A stretch of 12,996 nt of DNA, taken from an uncultured Clostridium sp. GTDB taxonomy: Bacteria > Bacillota > Clostridia > Lachnospirales > Lachnospiraceae. Positions within the stretch are counted from its first letter, which is position 1. Each line of letters begins with the position of its first letter. Below are positions 1-7,616 of this stretch, one piece after another. The position numbers and the translations under genes were made by a program. The stretch spans positions 1 to 12,996 of the forward strand of contig CATWBR010000076.1 in NCBI GenBank assembly GCA_958349075.1. Reading direction: 5' to 3'. The notes beneath the pieces were generated by a model. It made no database searches and was not told the DNA's origin. It saw only the letters and a list, made by a program, of their open reading frames with translations.

Positions 1-25
1 AGCGAGTCCCCGCAGGAATTTTTTT
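1..25 (+). terminator. Possible half of an intrinsic terminator cut by the window edge
   Basis: A GC-rich stretch (AGCGAGTCCCCGCAGG) is followed directly by AA and seven T's (19-25). This looks like the 3' arm and T-tract of a terminator read on the plus strand, possibly bidirectional with the end of the minus-strand cluster. The matching 5' arm would lie outside the window. The 138 bases left of the last gene hold no gene that I can support. Confidence 0.25.
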
Positions 26-138
26 CTCCGGATTCCCCCTCACCACAACCTACAACCCGGGACTGAAGACTCATACACACCTCTCACCACCCCGGCCCCT
101 GGCCTGCCGGCGGCGTCCTCATCTGCTCCCCTAAATCC

Positions 139-1296
139 TTAATAAGCTTTCTCCAATATAGCATAAATATCTTCTTCCGTTAAGGAAACCGGATTCAGCG
201 GCATCAGCCTGTATTCCATGCCTCCCTTCACAATTTCCGGAAACATCTCCCTCGTTACCTTTACTTCGCGCAGGGTCGCGGGCAGTCTCAGTTCTGTGAG
301 CATACGCCGGATGGCCTCCACGCATCGGCCGGCCGCCTGATGAACCGCCAATCCTTCGGTCCGTTCTCCCAGGAGAGCGGCAATCTGTGCATACCGCTCC
401 ATATTGCCCGGCAGGTTTGCCTCGCAGACAAATGGAAGGAGCAGGGCATTGCCGATCCCGTGGGAGACGTGTGCTACTCCGCCCATGGCCTGGGAAATCC
501 CGTGCACCGCCCCCAGTCCGGCATTTACAAATGCTGCGGCGGCCATTACGCTCGCAAGGGCCATGCCTGATCGGGCCTCCATGCAGTCCGGCCGGTATGT
601 TGCCGTTCTGATATTTTCAGCTATAAGGCGGATGGCGGCAAGAGCCAGCGCATCCGACAGGGGTTCGGCATTTTTAGAGACAAATGCCTCTATTGCATGT
701 GTCAAAGCGTCCATACCCGTAGACGCCGTAATAACCGGCGGCATATCCTTGTGCATCACAGGATCGATCACTGCTGCCAGCGGAATCAGCCATTCATGGG
801 TAATTGACAGCTTAATTCCTCGCTCCGGATCAGAAATCACGCTGGATGCCGTCACCTCGCTCCCGCTTCCAGCCGTTGTGGGAACGCAGACCAGCGGAAG
901 GGGGCGGTTTTCCACCGTGCGGCTTCCCCCGAACAGATACTCCCTTACGGAACCTTCATTCGTGCACAGCATGCACATTGCCTTGGCGCTGTCTATGGCG
1001 CTTCCTCCGCCCACAGCGACGGCCATCTGGCAGCCGCTCTGCCTCATAACAGCCGCTGCCCTGTCCACCGCATCCACCGGTGGTTCCGGCTCCGTTTCAT
1101 CGTAAACCACGGTCTGTATTCCCTTTTCTTTAAGACCTGCTTCAATTGCGGCAAATCCCCTTGTCTTTCCGATTACCCGATCCGTCACCAGCATAACCCT
1201 GGCTGCTCCGTAGCGGTGTGCCAATTCGGACAGGTCCCCGCTGATTCCCTCCCCAAAAAAGATTTTGGCAGGCATGTTAAACGTAAATTCTTTCAT
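139..1296 (-). CDS. Iron-dependent (group III) alcohol dehydrogenase
   Basis: This 385-residue protein is a full-length iron-containing alcohol dehydrogenase. AVAVGGGSAIDSAK (92-105) is the NAD(P)-binding loop and PTTAGSGSEVT (139-149) the conserved family motif. The metal ligands are Asp196 and His200 (GMDALTHAIEAF), His265 (GAVHGISQAMGG) and His279 (HVSHGIGNA). The family includes butanol, 1,3-propanediol, lactaldehyde and 4-hydroxybutyrate dehydrogenases and the hydroxyacid-oxoacid transhydrogenase. GGAGG is 7 bases before ATG 1296, and the gap after the DadA-like gene is 15 bases, so it is probably in the same transcript. It may reduce an aldehyde or semialdehyde, or interconvert a hydroxy acid and an oxo acid, to balance the pathway. 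Its sequence alone does not choose between these. It is the last gene before the left edge. Confidence 0.9.
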   Translation of the reverse strand: MKEFTFNMPAKIFFGEGISGDLSELAHRYGAARVMLVTDRVIGKTRGFAAIEAGLKEKGIQTVVYDETEPEPPVDAVDRAAAVMRQSGCQMAVAVGGGSAIDSAKAMCMLCTNEGSVREYLFGGSRTVENRPLPLVCVPTTAGSGSEVTASSVISDPERGIKLSITHEWLIPLAAVIDPVMHKDMPPVITASTGMDALTHAIEAFVSKNAEPLSDALALAAIRLIAENIRTATYRPDCMEARSGMALASVMAAAAFVNAGLGAVHGISQAMGGVAHVSHGIGNALLLPFVCEANLPGNMERYAQIAALLGERTEGLAVHQAAGRCVEAIRRMLTELRLPATLREVKVTREMFPEIVKGGMEYRLMPLNPVSLTEEDIYAILEKAY

Positions 1297-1311
1297 TGTG
1301 TCCCCTCCGTT

Positions 1312-2436
1312 CTATTTTTTCGGCAGAAAACGGTTATATCTCAGTTCGCTCAGATCCAGAGCGCTTTTTCCGCTGACAATCAGGTCCGCAAGTTCCATTC
1401 CCGCTGCCGGGGCAATACCGAATCCATGTCCCGAAAAGCCGCAGGCCGTATAAAGTCCCGGCACTTCCTCAATCGGACCGATCACCGGAATGCCGTCGGA
1501 GCTCTCATCCTTCCAGCCGGCCCAGACACGCACTACTTTCAGTTCCTTCAGCATGGGGAAATAACGCAGCACGCCGCGGCAGATTACGGGCGGAGTCATG
1601 CTGGTAGCCATTGTCTCCTTCTGAAAATCAAAGTAATTGCCGAAACCTGCGCTGCCGCCAAAGACAAAGGAACCGTGCTTTGTCTGATGGCCGTAAAAGT
1701 CCGAAGTAGCCACGCCCAGCATCTCATCAAACATGTAAGGCATCTCTTCCGTCACAAGGCTCTCCAGAAGCTTTTTACGCATCGGGATATCAATCCCGAC
1801 CGTATTCAGAATCTCCCTGCTCTCAAACCCGCCTGCAACGATTACCTGCTCCGCCCCATACTCATTGCATTTTGTAACCACGCCGGTAATTTTTCCTTTT
1901 TCCTTTTTAAGGGATACAACTTCTTCCCCCGTAATAAACCTGGCTCCCATCGCCCGGGCCTTCTTATAATATCCCAATGTGGTCAAAAGAGGGTTGGCAT
2001 GCCCATCCGTCGGGCACCAGCTTGAACCAATCACCTCATCGGACATGAAAGGATTGATTTTTCTTGTCTCTTCCCCCGACAACATGGTCATATCAAGTCC
2101 AAGCTCCCGGCATTTCACTGCCGTTTTCTCCAGTATTGCCATGTGTTCCTTCGTCTTGGCAAGCCGCAGGTTTCCCTTCTGCTTATATTCAATATCGAGT
2201 CCCAGCTCCTCGGAGAGGCCGGGCCAGATATGCTGTACCGCATACATTGCCATCGGAAGTTCCCTGGGATCTCTGGCCGACTGGCGCACTCCTCCGGCAT
2301 TACGGCTGGATCCTCCGTGTCCGATCTCTTTCTTCTCAAGAACAATGGGTTTGATGCCCTGTTTACAGAGATAATAGGCTGCCGAGCAGCCCACCAGGCC
2401 GCTTCCGACTATTACCACTTGTGCATTATGCTTCAT
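1312..2436 (-). CDS. FAD-dependent amino/hydroxy acid dehydrogenase, DadA/sarcosine oxidase beta-like
   Basis: The 374-residue protein is a DAO-superfamily flavoprotein. The FAD motif is VVIVGSGLVGCSAAYYL (7-23), followed by EKKEIGHGGSSRNAGGVRQSARD (34-56), a block shared with glycine oxidase, HcnC and sarcosine oxidase beta. The C-terminus has DGIPVIGPIEEVPGLYTACGFSGHGFGIAPAAG, the usual flavin and substrate-closing region. It should hold the substrate-oxidising site of the four-polypeptide complex, acting on a secondary amine, D-amino acid, imino acid, opine or 2-hydroxy acid. L-2-hydroxyglutarate dehydrogenases belong to the same superfamily. ATG 2436 has GGAGG 6 bases upstream and overlaps the BFD gene by 11 bases; a TTG at 2454 is rejected. 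No membrane segment is seen. The true substrate is undetermined. Confidence 0.86.
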   Translation of the reverse strand: MKHNAQVVIVGSGLVGCSAAYYLCKQGIKPIVLEKKEIGHGGSSRNAGGVRQSARDPRELPMAMYAVQHIWPGLSEELGLDIEYKQKGNLRLAKTKEHMAILEKTAVKCRELGLDMTMLSGEETRKINPFMSDEVIGSSWCPTDGHANPLLTTLGYYKKARAMGARFITGEEVVSLKKEKGKITGVVTKCNEYGAEQVIVAGGFESREILNTVGIDIPMRKKLLESLVTEEMPYMFDEMLGVATSDFYGHQTKHGSFVFGGSAGFGNYFDFQKETMATSMTPPVICRGVLRYFPMLKELKVVRVWAGWKDESSDGIPVIGPIEEVPGLYTACGFSGHGFGIAPAAGMELADLIVSGKSALDLSELRYNRFLPKK

Positions 2437-2770
2437 ACTCTGCCTCCTGTTCAATTACCTCGTTTCCGTATACGCCCATTTCCGTCGGCCGCACCGGACT
2501 TCTCGCCGTATTCATTTCAAGCTCTCCCGGTTTTACCCCGAGTTCGCGCGCCACAATGGACTGAACCAGTTTTCCGCAGGTCTGTCCCTGGCAGAGTCCC
2601 ATTCCTGTCCGCAGATACCGTCTGATCTCATTCAATGTGCGCATACCGTCGTGAACAGCCTGCCGGATTTCTCCTTTTGTCACTTCCTCACACCGGCAGA
2701 CAATGACATCGTCATCCAGCTGCGGAATCAATTCCCCTAAATCGATTGAACGGTCCATGATAGTCTCCAT
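2426..2770 (-). CDS. BFD-type [2Fe-2S] subunit, stand-alone
   Basis: The 114-residue protein contains a BFD-like (bacterioferritin-associated ferredoxin/NirB-type) [2Fe-2S] domain. VIVCRCEEVTKGEI gives Cys25 and Cys27, and GMGLCQGQTCG gives Cys60 and Cys65. In HcnB and OoxA relatives this domain is usually fused to the end of the FAD protein. Here it is a separate gene, 4 bases after the FAD gene stop and in a different frame. GAGGAGG, placed in the last codons of the FAD gene, is 9 bases before ATG 2770; an in-frame ATG four codons later is possible. The tail after residue 85 is acidic and not recognised. It overlaps the next gene by 11 bases. It is likely an electron-transfer subunit of the same complex. 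Confidence 0.85.
   Translation of the reverse strand: METIMDRSIDLGELIPQLDDDVIVCRCEEVTKGEIRQAVHDGMRTLNEIRRYLRTGMGLCQGQTCGKLVQSIVARELGVKPGELEMNTARSPVRPTEMGVYGNEVIEQEAEYEA
2443..2448 (-). promoter_or_regulatory. Ribosome binding site deciding the DadA-like start
   Basis: AGGAGG on the minus strand followed 6 bases later by ATG 2436 fixes the start of the DadA-like gene. The upstream TTG at 2454 would overlap this site. The site is inside the BFD gene. Confidence 0.65.
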
Positions 2771-2774
2771 CCTG

Positions 2775-4364
2775 CTATACCTCCTCAAATTCGATAAAAC
2801 GCGCCGTACCTGCAAATTCCTTTGGAACCAGCATCGTCACCAGATTCGTGTGATCCATTGCCTTCACGGCCCTGACCTCCGCCACCGTGGCCCGGCACAG
2901 CTTATCTCCGCTCCTGCCAAGCGCCGTACCCACCGCGCCCTTCTCCGGAAGCGGCAAAAATTCATAGGGAATTGTGATGCTGGCATGAATGTCGTCATAA
3001 TCTTCATCGACCAGAAAAATTGCCTGGCCGGAACAGTTGGCGACGCACATCCCGCATCCCACGCATTTGACCTCTCTCCTCACCTCCGGGAGTGATGTAA
3101 TTGTCTCTCCCACCTTGATGCACCCAATACGGCAGGCATCCTGGCAGGGGTTGCAGGGGATATTCTGTGTACACTCGATAACCGGATGAATCCCGGAGGT
3201 TTTATATGCTGCGCCGGGAAATTGCGTTATTTCAGAATCATCCACGTATCCCTTTGTCAGCAGACAGGAGGAGAGAGGATACCCCTCATCCGTCTCCGTA
3301 AGATCCGTCCGCCCTTTATTGGCATGGCTGAACATTCCCTGGCGCAGCTGGTAAAGGGAGCGGCCGGCCTCCTCAAACTTCCCGCTCATGCTGGCCTTGT
3401 CCAGGTAACCGCTTCTCTCGGCCGCTGCGAGTCCCGCGATCCTCCCCTGTATCATCGCGGAACTGGCCTCCTCGATTCCCGCCACATCACCGGCCGCAAA
3501 AATTCCCGGAATCGAGGTCTCACCATACTCGCTGCATACCGGGACAATTCCTCCGCTGCCGGGATTATCCACCGTCTCGCAGCCCACCATGCGGACGAGC
3601 TGGGACATGGGAGACAGGCCCACGGCAATGCAGATTGTATCCACTTCCAGATGTTTCTCCGTTCCCGGCACCGTCTGCCACTTATCATCCACTTCCGCTA
3701 TCACGGCTCCCGTCACCCGGTCATCACCCTCTGCCTCCACAATCGTGTGGGAAAGATAAAAAGGCACGCCCGTTCTGGCCAGTTTTGCCGCATGGACACC
3801 GTATCCGCCGATTCTCTTTGCCGCATCTATAACACCCACTACCCTGCATCCGGCCTGAAGAAGCTGAAAGCTGACGACCAGCCCCACATTGCCGGAGCCA
3901 ACCATCAGAATCCGTTCCCCGGGTTTGACGCCGTGAAGATTCATCATTGTCTGAGCCGCCCCTGCTCCGATGACTCCCGGCAGCGTCCACCCGCGAAATG
4001 TAACCATGTTCTCCGCCGCTCCGGCCGCCACGATAATGTTATCTCCTTTATAATGAACAATCTGCCCGTCACGCATGACGCAGACTTCTTTTTCCCTGTA
4101 AAGGCCAATTACGGTGGCGTTTAAAACCACTTCAACCCCCGATTCTTCCGCCTGTGCAAGCAGTTCCTCCCCGATGACAAAGCCTCTCGTTTTTGCCTTG
4201 TGCTCTTTTGAACCGAAAAACTTATGGATCTGTTTAAAAAGCTGGCCTCCCGGCCGGGCATTCTCATCAAATACGACCACCTGCATATTCTGTTTGGCCG
4301 CCTCGATCGCGGCGGAGAGACCGGCAGGACCGGCTCCGATTACAATTAATTCATATCTCTTCAT
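2775..4364 (-). CDS. FAD oxidoreductase subunit with an extra 2x[4Fe-4S] ferredoxin domain (HcnB/OoxA-like)
   Basis: This 529-residue protein has a two-dinucleotide-domain fold. VIGAGPAGLSAAIEA (8-22) is the FAD Rossmann motif, VGSGNVGLVV (155-164) the second nucleotide motif, and GIFAAGDVAG (287-296) the flavin-closing motif. This matches HcnB, opine oxidase A and the alpha subunit of hydroxyproline or proline dehydrogenases, which are commonly shorter. From about 390 to 455 it carries a ferredoxin-like region: Cys398, 404, 407 and 411, then CVGCGMCVANC with Cys434, 437, 440 and 444, consistent with two [4Fe-4S] clusters. A C-terminal stretch of about 75 residues follows. The start at ATG 4364 has GGAGG 10 bases upstream; a 42-codon longer frame inside the gene before is rejected. 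It probably collects electrons from the DadA-like subunit and passes them to ferredoxin or NAD, which is inference. Confidence 0.87.
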   Translation of the reverse strand: MKRYELIVIGAGPAGLSAAIEAAKQNMQVVVFDENARPGGQLFKQIHKFFGSKEHKAKTRGFVIGEELLAQAEESGVEVVLNATVIGLYREKEVCVMRDGQIVHYKGDNIIVAAGAAENMVTFRGWTLPGVIGAGAAQTMMNLHGVKPGERILMVGSGNVGLVVSFQLLQAGCRVVGVIDAAKRIGGYGVHAAKLARTGVPFYLSHTIVEAEGDDRVTGAVIAEVDDKWQTVPGTEKHLEVDTICIAVGLSPMSQLVRMVGCETVDNPGSGGIVPVCSEYGETSIPGIFAAGDVAGIEEASSAMIQGRIAGLAAAERSGYLDKASMSGKFEEAGRSLYQLRQGMFSHANKGRTDLTETDEGYPLSSCLLTKGYVDDSEITQFPGAAYKTSGIHPVIECTQNIPCNPCQDACRIGCIKVGETITSLPEVRREVKCVGCGMCVANCSGQAIFLVDEDYDDIHASITIPYEFLPLPEKGAVGTALGRSGDKLCRATVAEVRAVKAMDHTNLVTMLVPKEFAGTARFIEFEEV

Positions 4365-4369
4365 AATTT

Positions 4370-4684
4370 TTAGTCCTCCGGTTTCGCTGAGACGCCGTAC
4401 TGTGTCTGTACTTTCATTCCCTCTTCCAGTGGAGTCACACACGTACGGGTATTCGGTTTTCCGTCCACGATCATGACACAGTCCGTACACCTTCCGATGG
4501 CACAGAAGATTCCGCGCGGTTTATGCTTTTTTGACGTATATCTGTGAATTTGAATTCCGGCGGCCTTAAGCGCCATAGCAACAGGCTCGCCCTCATAACC
4601 GTTTATCTTTTTGCCGTCAAACTCAAATTCCACCATCCGGCTTTTCTCTATTTTTCCAATGATCGGATGCGTTTCTATTCTCAT
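4370..4684 (-). CDS. Small [2Fe-2S] subunit of a flavin amine/hydroxyacid dehydrogenase (HcnA-like)
   Basis: The 104-residue protein is a plant-type [2Fe-2S] domain of the kind found as HcnA, as the small subunit of opine oxidases and hydroxyproline dehydrogenases, and at the N-terminus of sarcosine oxidase alpha. The cluster ligands are Cys61, Cys66, Cys69 and Cys82 (GIFCAIGRCTDCVMIVDG and RTCVT). The segment FEFDGKKINGYEGEPVAMAL (20-39) is the typical N-terminal beta-grasp part. The start has GGAGG 7 bases upstream. It ends 5 bases before the FAD subunit, whose ribosome site lies in its last codons. It should pass electrons within a multi-subunit complex with the next three gene products. 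It is cytoplasmic, with no signal peptide or membrane segment. Confidence 0.87.
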   Translation of the reverse strand: MRIETHPIIGKIEKSRMVEFEFDGKKINGYEGEPVAMALKAAGIQIHRYTSKKHKPRGIFCAIGRCTDCVMIVDGKPNTRTCVTPLEEGMKVQTQYGVSAKPED

Positions 4685-4733
4685 AGCTGTTCCTCCTGTA
4701 CCTTAACACTGTTCCTTTATGTTTCTATAGCAG

Positions 4734-4779
4734 ATGCCGCCGGATACGGATGAAAATTTCCTCCTGCATCCGGCAGCAT
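4734..4779 (-). other. Intercistronic hairpin between transporter and redox genes
   Basis: In the 101-base gap after the transporter, the minus strand reads ATGCTGCCGGAT, a 22-base spacer, then ATCCGGCGGCAT. This gives a 12-base-pair stem with a single G-U pair. No run of U follows, so it is not a canonical intrinsic terminator. An RNA processing or stability element, or partial attenuation, would fit. The next gene starts about 50 bases later with its own strong ribosome site. Confidence 0.7.
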
Positions 4780-4785
4780 AATCTT

Positions 4786-6198
4786 TTATGCCTCTGAACT
4801 TTCCTGTTTGTGCTCTTCCCCGTTGTAATTCACAATTGCCTTTCTCTCCGATAATGGAATTTTAATATACCACCACTTCATCACCATCGCGGCAATAATA
4901 AGGCCAAAGAACATGGCTGCAAATATTCCGATAAACAGCCAGTGCTGGCCGCCCATCAGCATTGCGGGGCCGGCCGCCCATACAAAGGTTTCCACCGGGG
5001 TCAGAAACGGTGTGGTAAACGCAGTATCATTGAGCGTCTTTGACTCATTCTCCGGATCCACAATGCGGAGCAGCAAAAAGCCGATTGCAAATACGCCGGT
5101 TGCATATCCGTATACAAAAATAGAGCGTTCAAACCAACTGTCCCTGTTCATAGCCGGACCTAAGATACGGAGAACGAACCAGACAATACAAATACCCAAC
5201 AGCATCAGCACCAGAAGCGGGCCCGCATATTTCACAATAATCGGTATCTTGATTCCGGCTACGCCGAAAAATACCAGATAGTCGGTGCATGTTCCGCTGA
5301 TACGCGTATTAACACGTTTGTCAATATATTTATAGATTCCGCTGTCTGTCCGCCCTCCTGCCACACAGAAGAAGATCAGGGCCAATATAAATGCACAGGC
5401 GTAATTCGGAATATTGACGGCAAAATAGCTTTTTACCAGCTTGCTGCACAGGTAACCGAGTCCCGTGGGAACCATCAGAAGGCTTAAGTGCCAGCACAGC
5501 GGATCCAGTGCAATTGAGGAAACCGTATCTCTTCCCATCACTTCCTGGTTCTCCCTGCTGACCATGCCTGTTTTTAAATCACCGCTCAGATAGGCAAAGC
5601 TTTTTATGTACTGGGTGTAGCCCTTCGCCGTCGCCCACTTGATAAAAATCAGTCCGCCAAACACGCCTGCCAGAATACCGACCGTCGCCGAGGTCATCGC
5701 AAGATCCGGGGCATCGGCAAAGCCCAGCTCGGCCATTGTCGTCCCCACTGCGGCTGCTGTGCCGTGTCCGCCTAAAAAGCCTGCCGCCAGAAGCAGTCCG
5801 AAACCGTAGTTAATATCCGGCCAGATTTTGGAAATTACCAGCACGCCCACCAGAGCGGGCAGCCACCATTGGAGTGCGCTCTGCGCCCCTTTGTACAGGC
5901 CGTATCCCACCACCCGTTCTGCTTCTCTCTTTAAAACTCCCTTGTTGATCGAAAATCCGTTAATGCCGATAGCAGCAAAGATCACGATCATCAGAACGCT
6001 GGTATATGAGCCCATTGAATCGGAAAACGGCAGAATATTCAACATTTCCTGACCTGCGAACAGCCCCAGGAAACCTGCCATCAGGCTGGATGGAATAAAA
6101 TACTTCTGAATTAACGGCACTTTGGCCCGGATAAGCTGTCCAATCAAGATTAAAAAGGATGCCAATGCGAAATCTGTTAAAACTGTGTAAACTGTCAT
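4786..6198 (-). CDS. gltS: Sodium/glutamate symporter family membrane protein (GltS-like)
   Basis: The 470-residue protein has many long hydrophobic segments across its length and matches the GltS (ESS) family of sodium-coupled carboxylate/amino acid symporters. Recognisable family signatures are KYFIPSSLMAGFLGL (32-46) near the N-terminus and GFLGGHGTAAAVG (140-152), the re-entrant-loop motif found in GltS. A related hydrophobic half follows, with a charged cytoplasmic-looking tail rich in Glu and Lys. It is longer than the roughly 400 residues of E. coli GltS, mainly through the central hydrophilic stretch (about 200-235) and the C-terminal part. It starts 56 bases after the CoA-transferase with a GGGGG-type ribosome site. 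By context it imports the substrate of this pathway, presumably an anionic amino acid or a 2-hydroxy/dicarboxylic acid. Glutamate itself is not proven. Confidence 0.82.
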   Translation of the reverse strand: MTVYTVLTDFALASFLILIGQLIRAKVPLIQKYFIPSSLMAGFLGLFAGQEMLNILPFSDSMGSYTSVLMIVIFAAIGINGFSINKGVLKREAERVVGYGLYKGAQSALQWWLPALVGVLVISKIWPDINYGFGLLLAAGFLGGHGTAAAVGTTMAELGFADAPDLAMTSATVGILAGVFGGLIFIKWATAKGYTQYIKSFAYLSGDLKTGMVSRENQEVMGRDTVSSIALDPLCWHLSLLMVPTGLGYLCSKLVKSYFAVNIPNYACAFILALIFFCVAGGRTDSGIYKYIDKRVNTRISGTCTDYLVFFGVAGIKIPIIVKYAGPLLVLMLLGICIVWFVLRILGPAMNRDSWFERSIFVYGYATGVFAIGFLLLRIVDPENESKTLNDTAFTTPFLTPVETFVWAAGPAMLMGGQHWLFIGIFAAMFFGLIIAAMVMKWWYIKIPLSERKAIVNYNGEEHKQESSEA

Positions 6199-6254
6199 AT
6201 CTTCTACCCCCTGTAATAGATTTGCTGATGAATAACGCTACGAAATACTTTTCC

Positions 6255-7616
6255 TTATGCCAAAACCCTGCTGCTTGCCCTGCTGATCCCCATACGTTCC
6301 GCCTCCTTCGCCAGCTCCTCCCTGAAATCAGGATGCGCGATGGATATTAAAAGCTCCGCCCTCTCATAGGTGGTCTTTCCCTTTAAATTGACCGCCCCGT
6401 ACTCGGTCACCACGTAATGGACCGCGCTTCGCGGCACCGATACAATGCTGCCCTCCGGAAGTCTTGCCCGGATCAGGGATTCTTTCTTTCCATCCTTTGA
6501 AACCCTGACCGACGGCGTACATAAGAAGCTCTGACCGCCATTGGAATGGAAGGCCCCCAGCACATAGTCAAGCTGTCCCCCCGTGCCGCCGATATGCTGC
6601 CAGCCGGATGACTCGGAGTTGACCTGGCCGAAGAGATCCACCTGCAGGCAGCTGTTGATGGATACCATCTGATCAATGCTCCCAATTACCCCTATGTCGT
6701 TGACATAGTCTACCGGCGCCACGCATGTGATTGGATTGTTGTCGATAAAGTCAAACAGTTCCCTGCTGCCGCTGGCAAAGGTGTAGACCATTTTCCCTTT
6801 ATCAATCTTTTTACTGCCGGTGATTTTCCCGGCCTGATAAAGTTTCAGGTAAGCCTCTACAAACATCTCCGTGTGGACGCTCAGATCATTCACGTCCGAA
6901 TCGGCCAGCATGGCCCCGATGGTATTGGGGATCCCTCCAATCCCGAGCTGAAGGGTGCTTCCGCTTTTTATGTAAGGTACGATGTGTTCCGCAATTTTCA
7001 GCTCCACATCCGTCGCAGGTTTCGCTTCCAGATAATTTAAGGGATAACCCCTGCCCTCCACCACATAGTCGATCTGGCTCAGATTAATCACATTCTGCAT
7101 TCCGTGGTTAACCGGCATGTCTTTGTTTACTTCCACAATCACTGTTTTTGCTTTTTTTAAAATTCCCCAGTATTCCGCGATCTGGGGCCCGAAATTAAAA
7201 TTGCCGCATTCATCCATCGGTGCAGTCTGAAACATGGCTACATCAATTCCGCCGTCCACATTTTCGGCAAACAGCTTCGGGTTTTCACGGAACTGAACCG
7301 GTACAAACCAGCATACCCCCTCCTTGTTCATCTTCCTGTCCAATGCGCTGAAATGAGTATTACAGTAATGAAAATGCTCCGCCCCGGGATCCGCCTGTAC
7401 AATGGCAGGTATGTATCCGTTTCCCCATATCGTTGCATAGACCGTGACGTCCGTAAGCTCCTCCGTCCTCAGGGCCAGCGCCTGGTCAAGTTCCCGCACG
7501 ATTCCGCCAAACAGCCCGTAGTGGACACGGTCTCCCGGCTTGACGGTTTTTACCGCCTCCTCCGCCGTCACAAGCTTTTCCCGATAGCGGACGTTAAGCT
7601 CGCTCATCTTGTACAT
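6255..7616 (-). CDS. Single-chain CoA-transferase (4-hydroxybutyrate/acetyl-CoA hydrolase-transferase family)
   Basis: This 453-residue protein belongs to the family of AbfT, Cat1/Cat2 and butyryl-CoA:acetate CoA-transferase. These enzymes move CoA between carboxylates through an enzyme-glutamyl-CoA thioester. Numbered from the ATG at 7616, the glycine-rich loop is [13 protein letters not shown] (219-231). The likely catalytic Glu250 is in SVHTEMF, aligning with the HSE/HTE motif of the family. A further conserved block is [12 protein letters not shown] (325-336) with [10 protein letters not shown] after it. AGGAGG lies 9 bases before ATG 7616; a much longer in-frame extension to 7739 lies wholly inside the thiolase and is rejected. 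It likely activates the acid substrate using acetyl-CoA or the acyl-CoA released by thiolysis. Unlike FldA/HadA, it is not a class III transferase, so the pairing with this dehydratase is unusual. The exact acids are unknown. Confidence 0.88.
   Translation of the reverse strand: MYKMSELNVRYREKLVTAEEAVKTVKPGDRVHYGLFGGIVRELDQALALRTEELTDVTVYATIWGNGYIPAIVQADPGAEHFHYCNTHFSALDRKMNKEGVCWFVPVQFRENPKLFAENVDGGIDVAMFQTAPMDECGNFNFGPQIAEYWGILKKAKTVIVEVNKDMPVNHGMQNVINLSQIDYVVEGRGYPLNYLEAKPATDVELKIAEHIVPYIKSGSTLQLGIGGIPNTIGAMLADSDVNDLSVHTEMFVEAYLKLYQAGKITGSKKIDKGKMVYTFASGSRELFDFIDNNPITCVAPVDYVNDIGVIGSIDQMVSINSCLQVDLFGQVNSESSGWQHIGGTGGQLDYVLGAFHSNGGQSFLCTPSVRVSKDGKKESLIRARLPEGSIVSVPRSAVHYVVTEYGAVNLKGKTTYERAELLISIAHPDFREELAKEAERMGISRASSRVLA

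Noticed and set aside
1216..2025. Long plus-strand open frame of 269 codons
   Set aside because: It lies opposite the DadA-like and alcohol dehydrogenase genes, which have clear motifs. The translated product is rich in His, Arg and Pro, has no recognised domain, and looks like an antisense shadow.
3186..4124. Plus-strand open frame of 312 codons
   Set aside because: It is wholly antisense to the FAD oxidoreductase gene, with shadow-like His/Arg-rich composition and no recognisable motif.
4690..4733. Internal promoter (TGCTATAGA, extended -10-like) before the [2Fe-2S] gene
   Set aside because: No acceptable -35 element stands at the right distance, and the -10 has two mismatches. It is mentioned only as a possibility within the hairpin finding.
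4734..4779. Intrinsic terminator splitting the cluster into two operons
   Set aside because: The stem is strong but no U-tract follows on the minus strand, so a true terminator is not supported. It is kept as a hairpin of unknown role.
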